In this document: one piece after another, positions 1 through 8,873 of the stretch
Numbering within the stretch: position 1 is the first letter of the stretch
How the letters are laid out: each line of letters opens with the position of its first letter
Origin: Amycolatopsis azurea DSM 43854
GTDB lineage: Bacteria; Actinomycetota; Actinomycetes; Mycobacteriales; Pseudonocardiaceae
Length of the DNA: 64,000 bases
Assembly: GCF_001995215.1 (NCBI RefSeq)
Contig: NZ_MUXN01000027.1
Location: 186,001-250,000, forward strand
Direction of reading: 5' to 3'
Position numbers and translations under genes: made by a program
Notes under the pieces: generated by a model
What the model saw: only the letters and a program-made list of their open reading frames with translations
The model's database searches: none
Told to the model about the DNA's origin: nothing

Positions 1-471
1 CAAGGCGAACTCCTTGGTGGTCAACGAGATCTCGGCGACGCCACGACGGCAGGTGTGACTCGCCTGGTCGAGTTCGAGGTCGCCGAGCCGCAGCGTGCCC
101 GGCCGAGTCGCTCCCCCGCGCCGGATCAGCGCCCGCAGCCGGGAGAGCAGGACGCCGTAGGAGAACGGCTTCGGCAGGAAGTCGTCGGCGCCGGTGTCCA
201 GTGCCTCGATCTCGTCGTCCTCGCCGTCCTTCGCGGTCAGCATGAGGATCGGGGTGGTGTCGCCGCGTTCGCGCAGCTTCCGGCAGACGCGGTAGCCGTT
301 GAGCCCGGGCAGCATGATGTCGAGGATCATCGCGGAGTAGGGATGCTCGTCGGCGTACCAGAGCGCGTCGCGGCCGTTGTGCGCGACGTCCACGGCGTAG
401 CCCTCGGCGCTCAGGCCCGCCCGCAGCGATTCGGCCAGCCGTCGCTCGTCCTCGACGAGCAAGATCCTCAT
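1..471 (-). CDS. OmpR-family two-component response regulator (C-terminal part outside window)
   Basis: Read on the minus strand from ATG at 471, the product starts MRILLVEDERRLAE and is open to the window edge (157 codons seen). The receiver domain is complete: acidic pair E7/D8, phosphoacceptor D51 in MILDIMLPG, T79 and K101 in LPKPF. After residue about 120 the start of a winged-helix DNA-binding domain is visible (LRLGDLELD, then the TTKEF segment typical of OmpR/PhoB proteins). It should be phosphorylated by a sensor kinase that would lie beyond the left edge. The truncation is due to the window. Family call is firm; the signal sensed is unknown. Confidence 0.9.
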   Translation of the reverse strand, partial: MRILLVEDERRLAESLRAGLSAEGYAVDVAHNGRDALWYADEHPYSAMILDIMLPGLNGYRVCRKLRERGDTTPILMLTAKDGEDDEIEALDTGADDFLPKPFSYGVLLSRLRALIRRGGATRPGTLRLGDLELDQASHTCRRGVAEISLTTKEFAL

Positions 472-565
472 CCGCTCACGATCCCATACGGGCCGGACAC
501 CCTTGGTCACCGCGCCGGGCACAAATGCCCTCATGGGCCGGTGAACCCGTTGCCACCATCCGGTC

Positions 566-1165
566 ATGCCCGCCAGCCGCCGTGGAGCGCTCGCCGTGAC
601 GCTCACCGCCGTCCTTCTCGCCGGATGCTCCGCCGAACCCGAGCCGCCACCCGCGTACCGGCTCGGCGGCGACGCGTGCGGGGCGGTGAACCCGGCGGAT
701 TTCGAAGCGCTCACCCACGCCACGGCGTCGAAAACACCGAGCGAGCTCGTCCCGGGACTCGGCGGCGGGAGCTGCAAGATGGAATTCGACGGTTCCGGCG
801 GCTACGCCACGCTCTCGACCTTCATCGCGATCCACCCGTCGGGCGAGCCCGCCGCGAAGGCCATGTACGACGACTTCCGGAAGGGCGATGGTGAGCGCTC
901 GGGTCCCGGCACCGACATCACCTTGTCCGACATCGAGGGCCTCGGCTCCGCCGCGTACCTCTACCGGCAGCACGACGACAAGAAGCCCTGGACCGTGGAC
1001 GAACTCTGGCTCTACAAGTACAACGTCAGGCACGGCTCGCTGGTGCTCACCGTCTCCGGGAGCGGCTACGCGCGAGAAGCCGCCGGCTGGCCCTCGACGG
1101 AAGAGGACATGAAGGCCAGGGTCAGGAAGAGCGTCGACGAGACCATGAAGGCACTCAGGCCTTGA
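566..1165 (+). CDS. DUF3558-type secreted lipoprotein
   Basis: A 199-residue protein with a lipoprotein signal peptide: arginines near the N-terminus, a hydrophobic stretch and the lipobox LLAGC with C21 as the lipid-modified residue. The mature part has a cysteine pair (ACGAVN and GGSCKMEF), spaced as in the DUF3558 family of small actinobacterial lipoproteins, and a conserved-looking C-terminus ending in charged helices. It is likely anchored to the outer face of the membrane. Molecular function is unknown for the family. It stands alone, convergent with the next gene, and divergent from the response regulator at the left edge, so the 94-base gap holds both promoters. Confidence 0.75.
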   Translation: MPASRRGALAVTLTAVLLAGCSAEPEPPPAYRLGGDACGAVNPADFEALTHATASKTPSELVPGLGGGSCKMEFDGSGGYATLSTFIAIHPSGEPAAKAMYDDFRKGDGERSGPGTDITLSDIEGLGSAAYLYRQHDDKKPWTVDELWLYKYNVRHGSLVLTVSGSGYAREAAGWPSTEEDMKARVRKSVDETMKALRP

Positions 1166-1183
1166 CCACGGCCTGGTCCCGTA

Positions 1184-1381
1184 CTCGTGAGTGGTAGGGA
1201 CGGTTATTGGCGGGTAGGGCCAACGTGTCATGTCGTTGAGGTGTGTCCCCAATGTGGCGTTGGGGACACACCGGAACGCGACGCGAAGGGAACCTTCCCC
1301 GCATGCGATGCGACGAAAGTCCCCTTCACCAACCCGGCACGTTTGCCCTACCCCTCAATAACCGTCCTTACCACTCACGAG
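1184..1381. repeat. 198-bp inverted-repeat element with internal hairpin
   Basis: Two 26-base arms (1184-1209 and 1356-1381) are inverted copies with one mismatch; they start CTCGTGAGTGGTAGGG. Between them lies a perfect 12-bp hairpin (1241-1252 with 1260-1271, core GTGTCCCCAA). No reading frame of note is inside. It fills the gap between two convergent genes, ending 4 bases from the stop codon of the SDR gene. The terminal GTGAGTG motif recurs at 16.7, 17.3, 35.8 and 62.1 kb, so this looks like one member of a dispersed palindromic family. It could also serve as a bidirectional terminator. Confidence 0.75.
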
Positions 1382-1384
1382 GGC

Positions 1385-2842
1385 TCAGGCCTCGCCTTGC
1401 GCGGCACCGGTGATGTTGCGGACCATGCCACCGAAGACGATCCCGTGGAAGGGCGCGATCCCCTTCCAGTACGCGTGCCCGGCCAGCCCGTGCGGCTCGA
1501 ACACCGCCCGCTGCCGGTAGACCGTCGCACCGTCCTCATCGGACTCGACGCTGAGTTCGAGCCAGGCGCGCCCCGGCAGCTTCATCTCCGCCCGCAACCG
1601 CAGCATGCGCGGCCGGTCGAGATACTCGACGCGCCACCAGTCCAGCGCTTCGCCGAGGTGCAGCCGCCGGGGATCCCGCCGTCCGCGACGCAGCCCGACT
1701 CCACCGACGAGCCGATCGGCCCAGCCGCGGACCGACCACGCCAGCGGGAACGAGTACCAGCCGTGTTCCCCGCCGATGGACTCGATGACGTCCCACAGCG
1801 CTTCCGGCGAGGCGTCGGTCCGCTGCTCGCGTTTGTCCTCGTAGACGGTCCCGCCCGCCCAGTCCGGGTCGCTCGGCAGCGGATCCGAGGGCGCGGACGC
1901 CGTCGACGCGTCCGACCAGCGGGTCGGCACGTCGGCGTTGCGGATCCGGGTCAACGCCAGTTCGACGGCGTGTTCGTAGTGCGTCAGGCCCGCTTCCGGG
2001 TCCGGAATGTGCTCGGCGATCGCGTGGTCGTGGCAGACGACCTCGTGCACGAGCGATTCGATCAGCGGTACGGCGATCGACTTCGGCACGGGCGTGACCA
2101 GGTTGACCCACTGGGCGGACAGCCACGGGGTCAGCACCGGCACGGGCACGACGGCCCGCCTCGGCAGTCCGGCGACCACGGCGTAGCGCCGCATCATGTC
2201 CACGTAGGTCAGGACGTCGGGTCCGCCGATGTCGAAGGCGCCGTTCACTTCGGACGGCAGTTCGGCGGCGTGCACCAGGTAGTGCAGCACGTCGCGGATG
2301 GCGATCGGCTGGATGCGGTTGCGCACCCAGCGCGGGGTGACCATCGCGGGGAGCCGCTCGGTCAGGTAGCGCAGCATCTCGAAGCTCGCCGAGCCCGAGC
2401 CGATGATCACCGCGGCCTGCAGGACGATGGCGGGCACGCCGGAGTCCAGCAGAACGCGGCCCACTTCGGCGCGGGACGCCAGGTGCGGCGACAGTTCCTC
2501 GTCGTCCGGCACGATGCCGCCCAGGTACACCAGCCGTCGCGCGCCCGCCGTCTTCGCGGCCTCGGCGACGGTCCGCGCCGCCTCGCGGTCGACCTCGACG
2601 AAGTCCTTGCGTGACAAGGAATGCACGAGGTAGTAGACGACTTCGCAGTCGGTCAGCGCCGTCGCTATCGACGGCGGATCGGTGACGTCGCCGCGTTCGA
2701 CCTCGACGAGGTCACGCCACGGCTCCTCGGCCACCTTCTCCGGGGAACGGGCCACCACCCGGACCTCGTGGCCCGCGTCGAGCAGTTGCGGCACCAGCCG
2801 TCCGCCGACGTAACCGGTCGCCCCGAGCACCACACATCGCAT
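1385..2842 (-). CDS. NAD(P)-binding SDR-like protein with C-terminal DUF2867 domain
   Basis: The product (485 residues from the ATG at 2842) opens with the Rossmann motif MRCVVLGATGYVGGRL, and continues as an atypical/extended short-chain dehydrogenase of the NmrA/UDP-sugar epimerase type to about residue 300. The remaining part (EALWDVIESIGGEHGWYSF onward) fits the DUF2867 domain, which has a START/SRPBCC-like fold and is often fused to this Rossmann domain in actinobacteria. The start at 2842 was preferred to an in-frame ATG at 2872 because the nucleotide-binding motif then lies at the N-terminus, as usual. Substrate is unknown. It is next to, and may be controlled with, the MarR regulator upstream on the same strand. 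Confidence 0.75.
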   Translation of the reverse strand: MRCVVLGATGYVGGRLVPQLLDAGHEVRVVARSPEKVAEEPWRDLVEVERGDVTDPPSIATALTDCEVVYYLVHSLSRKDFVEVDREAARTVAEAAKTAGARRLVYLGGIVPDDEELSPHLASRAEVGRVLLDSGVPAIVLQAAVIIGSGSASFEMLRYLTERLPAMVTPRWVRNRIQPIAIRDVLHYLVHAAELPSEVNGAFDIGGPDVLTYVDMMRRYAVVAGLPRRAVVPVPVLTPWLSAQWVNLVTPVPKSIAVPLIESLVHEVVCHDHAIAEHIPDPEAGLTHYEHAVELALTRIRNADVPTRWSDASTASAPSDPLPSDPDWAGGTVYEDKREQRTDASPEALWDVIESIGGEHGWYSFPLAWSVRGWADRLVGGVGLRRGRRDPRRLHLGEALDWWRVEYLDRPRMLRLRAEMKLPGRAWLELSVESDEDGATVYRQRAVFEPHGLAGHAYWKGIAPFHGIVFGGMVRNITGAAQGEA

Positions 2843-2890
2843 TCCCCGAGTGTTCCCGGGGAATGCGCGCACCGCAGTCCGAGTGGCCCG

Positions 2891-3373
2891 TTAGTGCGCC
2901 AGGCGACCGCGGACCTCCACGGTCGCGGCGATGCTGCCCCGCAGGAACCGGGCGACCGTCCGCCGCTCGTCCTCCCCCATGTCCCGCCACGCGGCGGCGT
3001 AGCTCTCGCCGAGCGGCAGGAAGAACTCGGCGCCGATCTGCCGGGCCTGGTCGTGCATCCGAAGTTCGACCTTGCGCCGGTCGGTCGCGCTCCGGTCCCG
3101 GTAGAGGTGCCCCGCCCGCTCCAGGCGGTCCAGCACCGACGTCGTCGCCGACGCGCTCAGGTGCAGCGCGCTCGCGAGCATGCTCGGACTCATCGGCGTC
3201 CCCATCCTGGCCGCGTCCATGATCACCGCGAGCGCGTTGAGATCCGTCCGGTGCAGGCCGTGCGCCTCGCCGAACATCTCGGCGAACCGATCCGACTCGA
3301 CGGTCAGCTGCCGCAGCAGGAGAACCAGCAGGTCGTCCGTGACCAGCTCGGCCTCTTCAGCACCCTCCGACAT
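2891..3373 (-). CDS. MarR-family transcriptional regulator
   Basis: A 160-residue protein with a winged helix-turn-helix of MarR type: LHRTDLNALAVI, then SPSMLASALHLSASATTSVLDRLERAGHL as the HTH, and the wing DRRKVELRM. N- and C-terminal helices would form the dimer interface. It is transcribed divergently from the MMPL transporter gene, with a palindromic site between them, so it most likely represses that transporter until a ligand binds. The SDR/DUF2867 gene follows 48 bases downstream and may be part of the same transcript. The ligand cannot be told from sequence. Confidence 0.85.
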   Translation of the reverse strand: MSEGAEEAELVTDDLLVLLLRQLTVESDRFAEMFGEAHGLHRTDLNALAVIMDAARMGTPMSPSMLASALHLSASATTSVLDRLERAGHLYRDRSATDRRKVELRMHDQARQIGAEFFLPLGESYAAAWRDMGEDERRTVARFLRGSIAATVEVRGRLAH

Positions 3374-3422
3374 GTCCGAAACCTCCCCTCCTGTTGCCCC
3401 GTCCGGGTGACCACTCTACTAT

Positions 3423-3435
3423 TTCGATGGTCGAA
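3423..3435. promoter_or_regulatory. candidate MarR operator between MarR and MMPL genes
   Basis: The palindrome TTCGATGGTCGAA (5-bp half-sites around TGG, in an AT-richer context) lies in the 106-base divergent gap between the regulator and the transporter. Size and symmetry fit MarR-family sites. Assignment to this regulator is inference from position. Confidence 0.5.
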
Positions 3436-3479
3436 CTATTCACTCGTCGAAGTAGCACTGCCACGGGAGCCATCCGTCC

Positions 3480-5510
3480 ATGATCTCGGAAGTCGAACAC
3501 CCCGCCCGCACGCGGTCACGTCTGCGGTGGCTGCTCCCCGCTCTGGTCGCGGTGGCCTGGCTGATCTTCGGCGGGTTCAGCGGCCCGTACGCGGGCAAGC
3601 TGAGCCAGGTCACGGAGAACGACAGCAGCAGTTTCCTGCCCGCGTCCGCCGAAGCGACCGAGGTCGGCGAGCTCCAGAAGCAGTTCTCCAACTCGTCCGT
3701 CATCCCGGCGATCGTCGTCGCCGAACGGCCGTCGGGTCTGACCGAGGACGACAAGCGGTTCCTGACCGACCGGACGGCGAGCACCCGGCTCGTTCCCGCG
3801 CCGCAGAGCAACGCGGGCGCGCAGGTCGTCGTGCTCCTCGACGCCACCAGCGACCCCGGAGACGGCGTCGAGGCACTGCGGGACGCGCTCGCCAGCGACA
3901 CCCCCGACGGGCTGAAGGTGCTCGTGACCGGCCCCGCCGCCCAGGTCGCCGACCTCAAGGAGGCGTTCGGCGGGATCGACGGGCTCCTGCTCCTGGTCGC
4001 GGGCGCGGTGGTCGCCCTCATCCTGATCATCGTCTACCGGAGCCCGCTGCTCCCCCTGCTCGTCCTCCTGTCGGCGGTGTTCGCGCTGGGCACGGCGAGT
4101 CTCGCGGTGTACCTGCTCGCGGATCACGACGTGCTGGCGTTGAACGGGCAGAGCCAGGGAATCCTGTTCATTCTCGTCTTCGGCGCCGCCACCGACTACG
4201 CGCTGCTGATGATCTCCCGCTATCGCGAGGAGCTCAGGACGACCGACGACGCCCGTTCCGCGCTCGGCACGGCCTGGCGCTCGACCATCGAACCGATCGC
4301 GGCCTCGGCCGGGACCGTGATCCTCGGCGTCCTCTGCCTGCTGTTCAGCGATCTGAACTCCAACAAGGGACTCGGCCCGGTCGCCGCCATCGGCATCGGC
4401 GCCGCGTTCCTCACGACCATCACGTTCCTGCCCGCCGTCCTGGCGTTGTGCGGGCGCAACGCCTTCTGGCCGTTCCGTCCGGCGGTGGCCCCGCCGAAGG
4501 AGGAAACCGGCGGACTGTGGGGCCGCGTGTCGGGCTGGATCTCCCGGGCGCCGCGCACGGTCTGGATCGTCACGACCGTCGTCCTGCTCGCGGGCGGCGC
4601 GTTCCTCCCGCAGCTCAAGGCTTCCGGCACCGCGCAGTCCGATGTCTTCCTCACGCCGGTCGATTCCGTGGCGGGCCAGGAAGTCCTTTCCCGCTACTTC
4701 CCCGGCGGTTCCGGTTCGCCCACGGTGATCATCACCCCCGCCGGGCAGGCGCAAGCGGTCACGACGTTGGCGCGCGTTCCCGGAGTCTCGGACGTCCGTC
4801 AGAGTGCCGAAGCGAATGGGCTCGCGAAGATCGACGCGGTGCTGACCGATCCCCCGGACTCCGACGCTGCCGTCGCGACGGTTCAGCGAATCCGCGAAGC
4901 CGTGCACGCCGTCGACGGCACGAAGGTCGGCGGGCCGACGGCGACTCTGCTCGACACCAGGGAGACCTCCGAACACGACCGCATGGTGATCATCCCGATC
5001 GTCCTGGTGGTGATCTTCCTCGTGCTCGCGCTGCTGCTGCGGTCACTGCTCGCGCCGCTGCTGCTGATCGGCACGGTGGTGCTGTCGTTCGCCGCGACGA
5101 TGGGCGTCTCGGCGCTGGTGTTCAACCACGTCTTCGACTTCCCCGGCGCCGACCCGGTCGTCCCGCTGTTCGGCTTCGTCTTCCTTGTGGCGCTGGGAAT
5201 CGACTACAACATCTTCCTGATGACCCGGGTCCGCGAAGAGGCGGGCAGGATCGGCACCCGGGACGGGACGTTGCGCGGCCTGCGCGTCACCGGCGGCGTG
5301 ATCACGTCCGCGGGCGTCGTCCTCGCCGCGACCTTCGCAGCCCTGGCCGTCCTGCCCATCCTCTTCCTCGCTCAGCTGGCGTTCATCGTCGCGTTCGGCG
5401 TTCTGCTGGATACGCTTCTGGTGCGCTCGCTGCTGGTGCCGGCGCTGACGGTGGACGTCGGACGGAAGATCTGGTGGCCGTCGAAGCTGGCGAAGGCCGG
5501 CCGGGAATGA
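3480..5510 (+). CDS. MMPL/RND-family membrane transporter
   Basis: A 676-residue integral membrane protein with the two-fold RND layout: an N-terminal helix (WLLPALVAVAWLIFGGF), a large extracytoplasmic loop (about 35-165), five to six helices, a second loop (about 370-490) and a second helix block. Each half has the family signature, GAATDYALLMISRYREE in the first and ALGIDYNIFLMTRVREE in the second. MMPL proteins in actinobacteria export lipids or drugs using the proton gradient. Divergence from a MarR regulator suggests an inducible efflux role. The last 128 bases overlap, tail to tail, the end of the following MFS gene. Confidence 0.88.
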   Translation: MISEVEHPARTRSRLRWLLPALVAVAWLIFGGFSGPYAGKLSQVTENDSSSFLPASAEATEVGELQKQFSNSSVIPAIVVAERPSGLTEDDKRFLTDRTASTRLVPAPQSNAGAQVVVLLDATSDPGDGVEALRDALASDTPDGLKVLVTGPAAQVADLKEAFGGIDGLLLLVAGAVVALILIIVYRSPLLPLLVLLSAVFALGTASLAVYLLADHDVLALNGQSQGILFILVFGAATDYALLMISRYREELRTTDDARSALGTAWRSTIEPIAASAGTVILGVLCLLFSDLNSNKGLGPVAAIGIGAAFLTTITFLPAVLALCGRNAFWPFRPAVAPPKEETGGLWGRVSGWISRAPRTVWIVTTVVLLAGGAFLPQLKASGTAQSDVFLTPVDSVAGQEVLSRYFPGGSGSPTVIITPAGQAQAVTTLARVPGVSDVRQSAEANGLAKIDAVLTDPPDSDAAVATVQRIREAVHAVDGTKVGGPTATLLDTRETSEHDRMVIIPIVLVVIFLVLALLLRSLLAPLLLIGTVVLSFAATMGVSALVFNHVFDFPGADPVVPLFGFVFLVALGIDYNIFLMTRVREEAGRIGTRDGTLRGLRVTGGVITSAGVVLAATFAALAVLPILFLAQLAFIVAFGVLLDTLLVRSLLVPALTVDVGRKIWWPSKLAKAGRE

Positions 5511-6873
5511 ACGCGGCGATCGCCAGCGCGACGAGGGCGGTCGCCGAACCGAGTCCCATGATCAACCGGAACCCGCCCTGGGACGGGACCTGAACCGGTC
5601 CGAAGGAGACGGTCAGCTGCGCGAGGATCACCCCGGCGACAGCGCTGGAGATCGACGTACCGATCGCGCGCATCAGGGTGTTGAGACTGTTCGCGGCGGC
5701 CGTCTCCGACACCGGGACCGCGCCCATGATCAGCGCGGGCATCGCTCCGTACGCGAGCCCGATGCCCGCGCCGATCAGAGCGGACACCAGCACGAGATGC
5801 CACACGTTGGCCATCAGGACGACGCCGAGGCCGTAGCCGGCGGCGACCACGAACGCGCCGGACATCAGCGTCACCTTGGGGCCGCGTGCTTTCGTGATCC
5901 GCGCCGACAGCGGGGCGGTCAGCATCATCACGACCCCGGACGGCACCAGCACCAGACCAGTGACCAGCATGGTCTGCCCCAGTCCGTAGCCGGTCGCGGC
6001 GGGGAGCTGGAGGATCTGCGGCAGCACCAGCGACTGCGCGAACATGGCGAACGCGAACACGATCGACGTCAGGTTGGTCAGCAGGACCTGACGCCGGACC
6101 GTCGTCCGCAGATCCACCAGCGGCCGGATCGTCCGCAGTTCCCAGCGGCCCCACAGCAGCAGGACGAGCGCGGCGGCCCCGAAAAGGCCCAGGGTCCGCC
6201 CACTCGCCCAGCCCCACTGCGCGCCCTTCGAGATCGCCAGCAGCAGGCAGACCAGCGCCGCCGAAAGCCCCACGGCGCCGACGAGATCGAACCGTCCGCC
6301 GGTGCGCACGCCCGATTCGGGGACGAACGCCAGCACGAGCGCGGTCACGACGGCACCGAGCCCGGCGGCGATCCAGAACAGCAGATGCCAGTCGGCGTTC
6401 TCGGCGAGCAACGCGGCCGCGGGCAGGCCGAGAGCACCGCCGACCCCGAGTGACGCGCTCATCGTCGCGGTCGCCGAAGCGAGCCTTTCGACCGGGAGTT
6501 CGTCGCGCATGATGCTGATCCCGAGCGGGATCACCCCGGCCGCGAAGCCCTGCAGCACCCGGCCGGCGACCATCGGCACCAGCGTGTCGCTGAGCCCGGC
6601 GACGACCGAACCGGCGATCAGCATGCCGAGGCTGAGCAGCAGCATCCGCCGTTTCCCGTACATGTCGCCGAGCCTGCCGACGACGGGTGTCGCGACCGCG
6701 CTCGCGAGCAACGTCGCCGTGATGACCCAGGTCGCGTCGGCGGGCGACGCGTCCAGGAGCTCCGGCAGTTTCGGGATCAGCGGGATGACCAGGGTCTGCA
6801 TCAGCGAGACCACGATCCCGCCCAGCGCCAACACCACCAGGACCACTTGAGGGCGCGGCACGGGCTGAGTCAT
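5383..6873 (-). CDS. MFS multidrug exporter (EmrB/QacA-like, DHA2)
   Basis: A 496-residue transporter with about 14 hydrophobic segments, the MFS motif GRLGDMYGKRRMLLL after helix 2 and a motif-C-like glycine/proline-rich segment in helix 5, as in drug:proton antiporters. The ATG at 6873 was chosen because GGAGG lies 7 bases upstream; a longer in-frame start exists at 6912. The last 42 residues, after the final helix, are Pro/Ser/Arg-rich and are encoded antisense to the end of the MMPL gene, suggesting loss of an earlier stop codon. It is divergent from the P450 operon and shares a palindromic site with it, so the TetR regulator there may control it too. Confidence 0.85.
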   Translation of the reverse strand: MTQPVPRPQVVLVVLALGGIVVSLMQTLVIPLIPKLPELLDASPADATWVITATLLASAVATPVVGRLGDMYGKRRMLLLSLGMLIAGSVVAGLSDTLVPMVAGRVLQGFAAGVIPLGISIMRDELPVERLASATATMSASLGVGGALGLPAAALLAENADWHLLFWIAAGLGAVVTALVLAFVPESGVRTGGRFDLVGAVGLSAALVCLLLAISKGAQWGWASGRTLGLFGAAALVLLLWGRWELRTIRPLVDLRTTVRRQVLLTNLTSIVFAFAMFAQSLVLPQILQLPAATGYGLGQTMLVTGLVLVPSGVVMMLTAPLSARITKARGPKVTLMSGAFVVAAGYGLGVVLMANVWHLVLVSALIGAGIGLAYGAMPALIMGAVPVSETAAANSLNTLMRAIGTSISSAVAGVILAQLTVSFGPVQVPSQGGFRLIMGLGSATALVALAIAAFIPGRPSPASTATRSSVRRPPSAPAPAASAPEAYPAERRTRR

Positions 6874-6914
6874 ACGGGTCCTCCGGAAGAGATCGAGAGC
6901 GAACGGATCCAACT

Positions 6915-6934
6915 TAAGTCAGTTGATTGACTTA
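6915..6934. promoter_or_regulatory. candidate TetR operator (TAAGTCA-N6-TGACTTA)
   Basis: A perfect inverted repeat with 7-bp half-sites TAAGTCA/TGACTTA and a 6-base spacer lies in the gap between the divergent MFS exporter (start 6873) and the P450 gene (start 6991). Length and symmetry are typical of TetR-family sites, and a TetR gene is the second gene of the P450 operon. The pairing of this site with that protein is inferred. Confidence 0.6.
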
Positions 6935-6990
6935 TGCCAACAGTCCGGGCACTGTGTGATCACGCGACCACCACGCCGAAGGAGCCGTCG

Positions 6991-8193
6991 ATGACGCTGC
7001 CGAGCTTCCCGTTCCCGACCGAGGCCGCCCTGGCACCGCCCGCCGAATGGGCCGAGTTCCGCGCGAAGTGCCCGGTCGCCAAGGTCACCCTCGCGAGCGG
7101 CGACGAGGCGGCGCTGATCACGCGCTACGCGGACGTCAAAAAGGTCCTCTCGGACCCTCGGTTCACCCGGCCGACCCCGGCGGACAAGGCGGCGAGGGTC
7201 GCGGACACCGAGTCGGGCGGGGTGTTCAACAGCGAGATGGCGGGCGTGATCCCCCAGCACGGCGAGGCGCACCTGAAATGGCGCCGGATGCTCGGGAAGT
7301 GGTTCACCGCCAAGCGGATGACCGCGCTGCGGCCGCGCATGGAGGCGATGGCCGTCCGGCTGATCGACGAGATGGTCGCGAAGGGCGAACCCGCGGACCT
7401 CAAGGCGGGCCTGGCTTTTCCCCTGCCGGTGTGGGTCATCTGCGACATGCTCGGCGTCCCGGACACCGACCGGGAGCGGTTCGCCCACTGGTCCGACGTG
7501 ATGCTCAGCATGACCCGCTACACCCAGGCGGAATTCGACGTCGCGCAGACCGAATTCGGCCGGTACCTGGGCGGGCACATCGCCGCCAAACGGGCGGAGC
7601 CGGGCGAGGACATCCTGAGCTCGCTCATCACCGACACCGACGCGGACGGCGAGCACTGGTCCGACGCGCTGCTCGTCGCCACCGGGATCGGCCTGCTGAT
7701 CGCCGGGCACGAGACCACCGCGAACATGATCGCGAAGATGGTGGCCATGCTGTTGGAAGACCGGAGCCGCTGGGAGGCGCTGCTCGCGGACCGGTCGCTG
7801 ATCCGCACCGCCGTCGAGGAATCCCTGCGCATGGATGCCAACGCGGGGATCGGCATGTCGCGTTTCCTCACCGAGGACTTCGAGGTCGGCGGGACGACCC
7901 TGCCGCCGGGCACGACCGCGATGTGCAGCATGGCTTCGGCCAACCGGGACGAAGACGCGTTCGAGGGCGCGGCCGAGATGACGCTCGACCGCAGCCCGAA
8001 CGCCCATCTGGCGTTCGGCGCCGGCGCGCACGTCTGCCTCGGCCAGCCGCTCGCCCGCACCGAACTCCAGGTTGTCCTCGGGGTCCTGCTGGAAAAACTG
8101 CCCACGCTGGAACTCGCCGTCGCGGCGGCGGACCTGCGCAAGGTCGAAGGGCTCGCCGTCGGCGGACTGCGGGAACTGCCCGTGCGATGGTGA
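6991..8193 (+). CDS. cytochrome P450
   Basis: A soluble 400-residue bacterial (class I) P450. Seen: I-helix oxygen-activation motif AGHETT at residues 238-243, the K-helix ExxR (ESLR), and the haem-binding segment FGAGAHVCLGQ with the cysteine ligand at C349. The ATG at 6991 has AAGGAG just upstream and gives the usual length; a longer frame from 6934 is not needed. The gene is followed, with overlapping stop and start codons, by a TetR regulator and a ferredoxin that is the likely electron donor. A ferredoxin reductase is not encoded next to it. Substrate unknown; divergence from a drug exporter suggests a xenobiotic or secondary metabolite. Confidence 0.93.
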   Translation: MTLPSFPFPTEAALAPPAEWAEFRAKCPVAKVTLASGDEAALITRYADVKKVLSDPRFTRPTPADKAARVADTESGGVFNSEMAGVIPQHGEAHLKWRRMLGKWFTAKRMTALRPRMEAMAVRLIDEMVAKGEPADLKAGLAFPLPVWVICDMLGVPDTDRERFAHWSDVMLSMTRYTQAEFDVAQTEFGRYLGGHIAAKRAEPGEDILSSLITDTDADGEHWSDALLVATGIGLLIAGHETTANMIAKMVAMLLEDRSRWEALLADRSLIRTAVEESLRMDANAGIGMSRFLTEDFEVGGTTLPPGTTAMCSMASANRDEDAFEGAAEMTLDRSPNAHLAFGAGAHVCLGQPLARTELQVVLGVLLEKLPTLELAVAAADLRKVEGLAVGGLRELPVRW

Positions 8194-8873
8194 TGCCCAT
8201 GACGAGTGAGATCACCGGCACCCGTGCCGAACGGGCGCACGCGACGCGGGAACTGATCCTGACCGCGGCGGAGCGGCTGTTCGCCGAACACGGCGTGTTC
8301 GCGGTGTCCAACCGCCAGGTCAGCGAGGCGGCGGGACAGGGCAACAACACCGCCGTCGGCTACCACTTCGGCACGAAGGCCGATCTGATCCGCGCGATCG
8401 CCCGGCGGCATTCGGGACCGATCGAGGAGATCCGGCGCCGGATGCTGACCGGCATCGGCGACAGCACGGACCTACGCGACTGGATCGGCTGCCTGGTGAC
8501 CCCGGTGGCCGAGCATCTGGCCACGATCGGCAGTCCGACCTGGTTCGCGCGGTTCGGCGCGCAGGTGATGACCGATCCCGCGTTCCGGCCGATCATGGTC
8601 GAGGAGTCGCTGACCTCGCCGTCGCTGGTGCGGATCGTCGAAGGGCTGCATCGCTGCCTGCCCGATCTGCCCGCCGACGTCCGCGCCGAACGCGGCGACA
8701 TGGCCCGCCAACTGCTGGTCCACATGGTCGCCGAACGCGAACGCGCCCTCGCCGAGGGCACCCCCACTCCCCGGTCCACCTGGCACGACGCCGCGACCGG
8801 GCTCATCGACGCACTTGCCGGGATGTGGCTGGCACCGGTCACCCCCGACCTCGACGAAGGAAATGGACCATGA
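8193..8873 (+). CDS. TetR/AcrR-family transcriptional regulator
   Basis: About 226 residues. The N-terminal HTH is clear: ATRELILTAAERLFAEHG, then VSNRQVSEAAGQGNNTAVGYHFGTKADLIRAI. The C-terminal ligand domain resembles those of the actinobacterial group with HRCLPDLPADV. Starts at 8187, 8193 and 8199 are all possible; 8193 (ATG overlapping the P450 stop codon as TGATG) gives translational coupling. Its position inside the P450-ferredoxin operon means it is made together with the enzyme and probably autoregulates through the palindrome at 6915-6934, which would also serve the divergent MFS exporter. Confidence 0.88.
   Translation: MPMTSEITGTRAERAHATRELILTAAERLFAEHGVFAVSNRQVSEAAGQGNNTAVGYHFGTKADLIRAIARRHSGPIEEIRRRMLTGIGDSTDLRDWIGCLVTPVAEHLATIGSPTWFARFGAQVMTDPAFRPIMVEESLTSPSLVRIVEGLHRCLPDLPADVRAERGDMARQLLVHMVAERERALAEGTPTPRSTWHDAATGLIDALAGMWLAPVTPDLDEGNGP

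Noticed and set aside
2621..5593. A 990-codon plus-strand open frame across the MarR and MMPL genes
   Set aside because: It crosses a divergent promoter and gives an Arg/Pro-rich product, while both other frames have good family matches.
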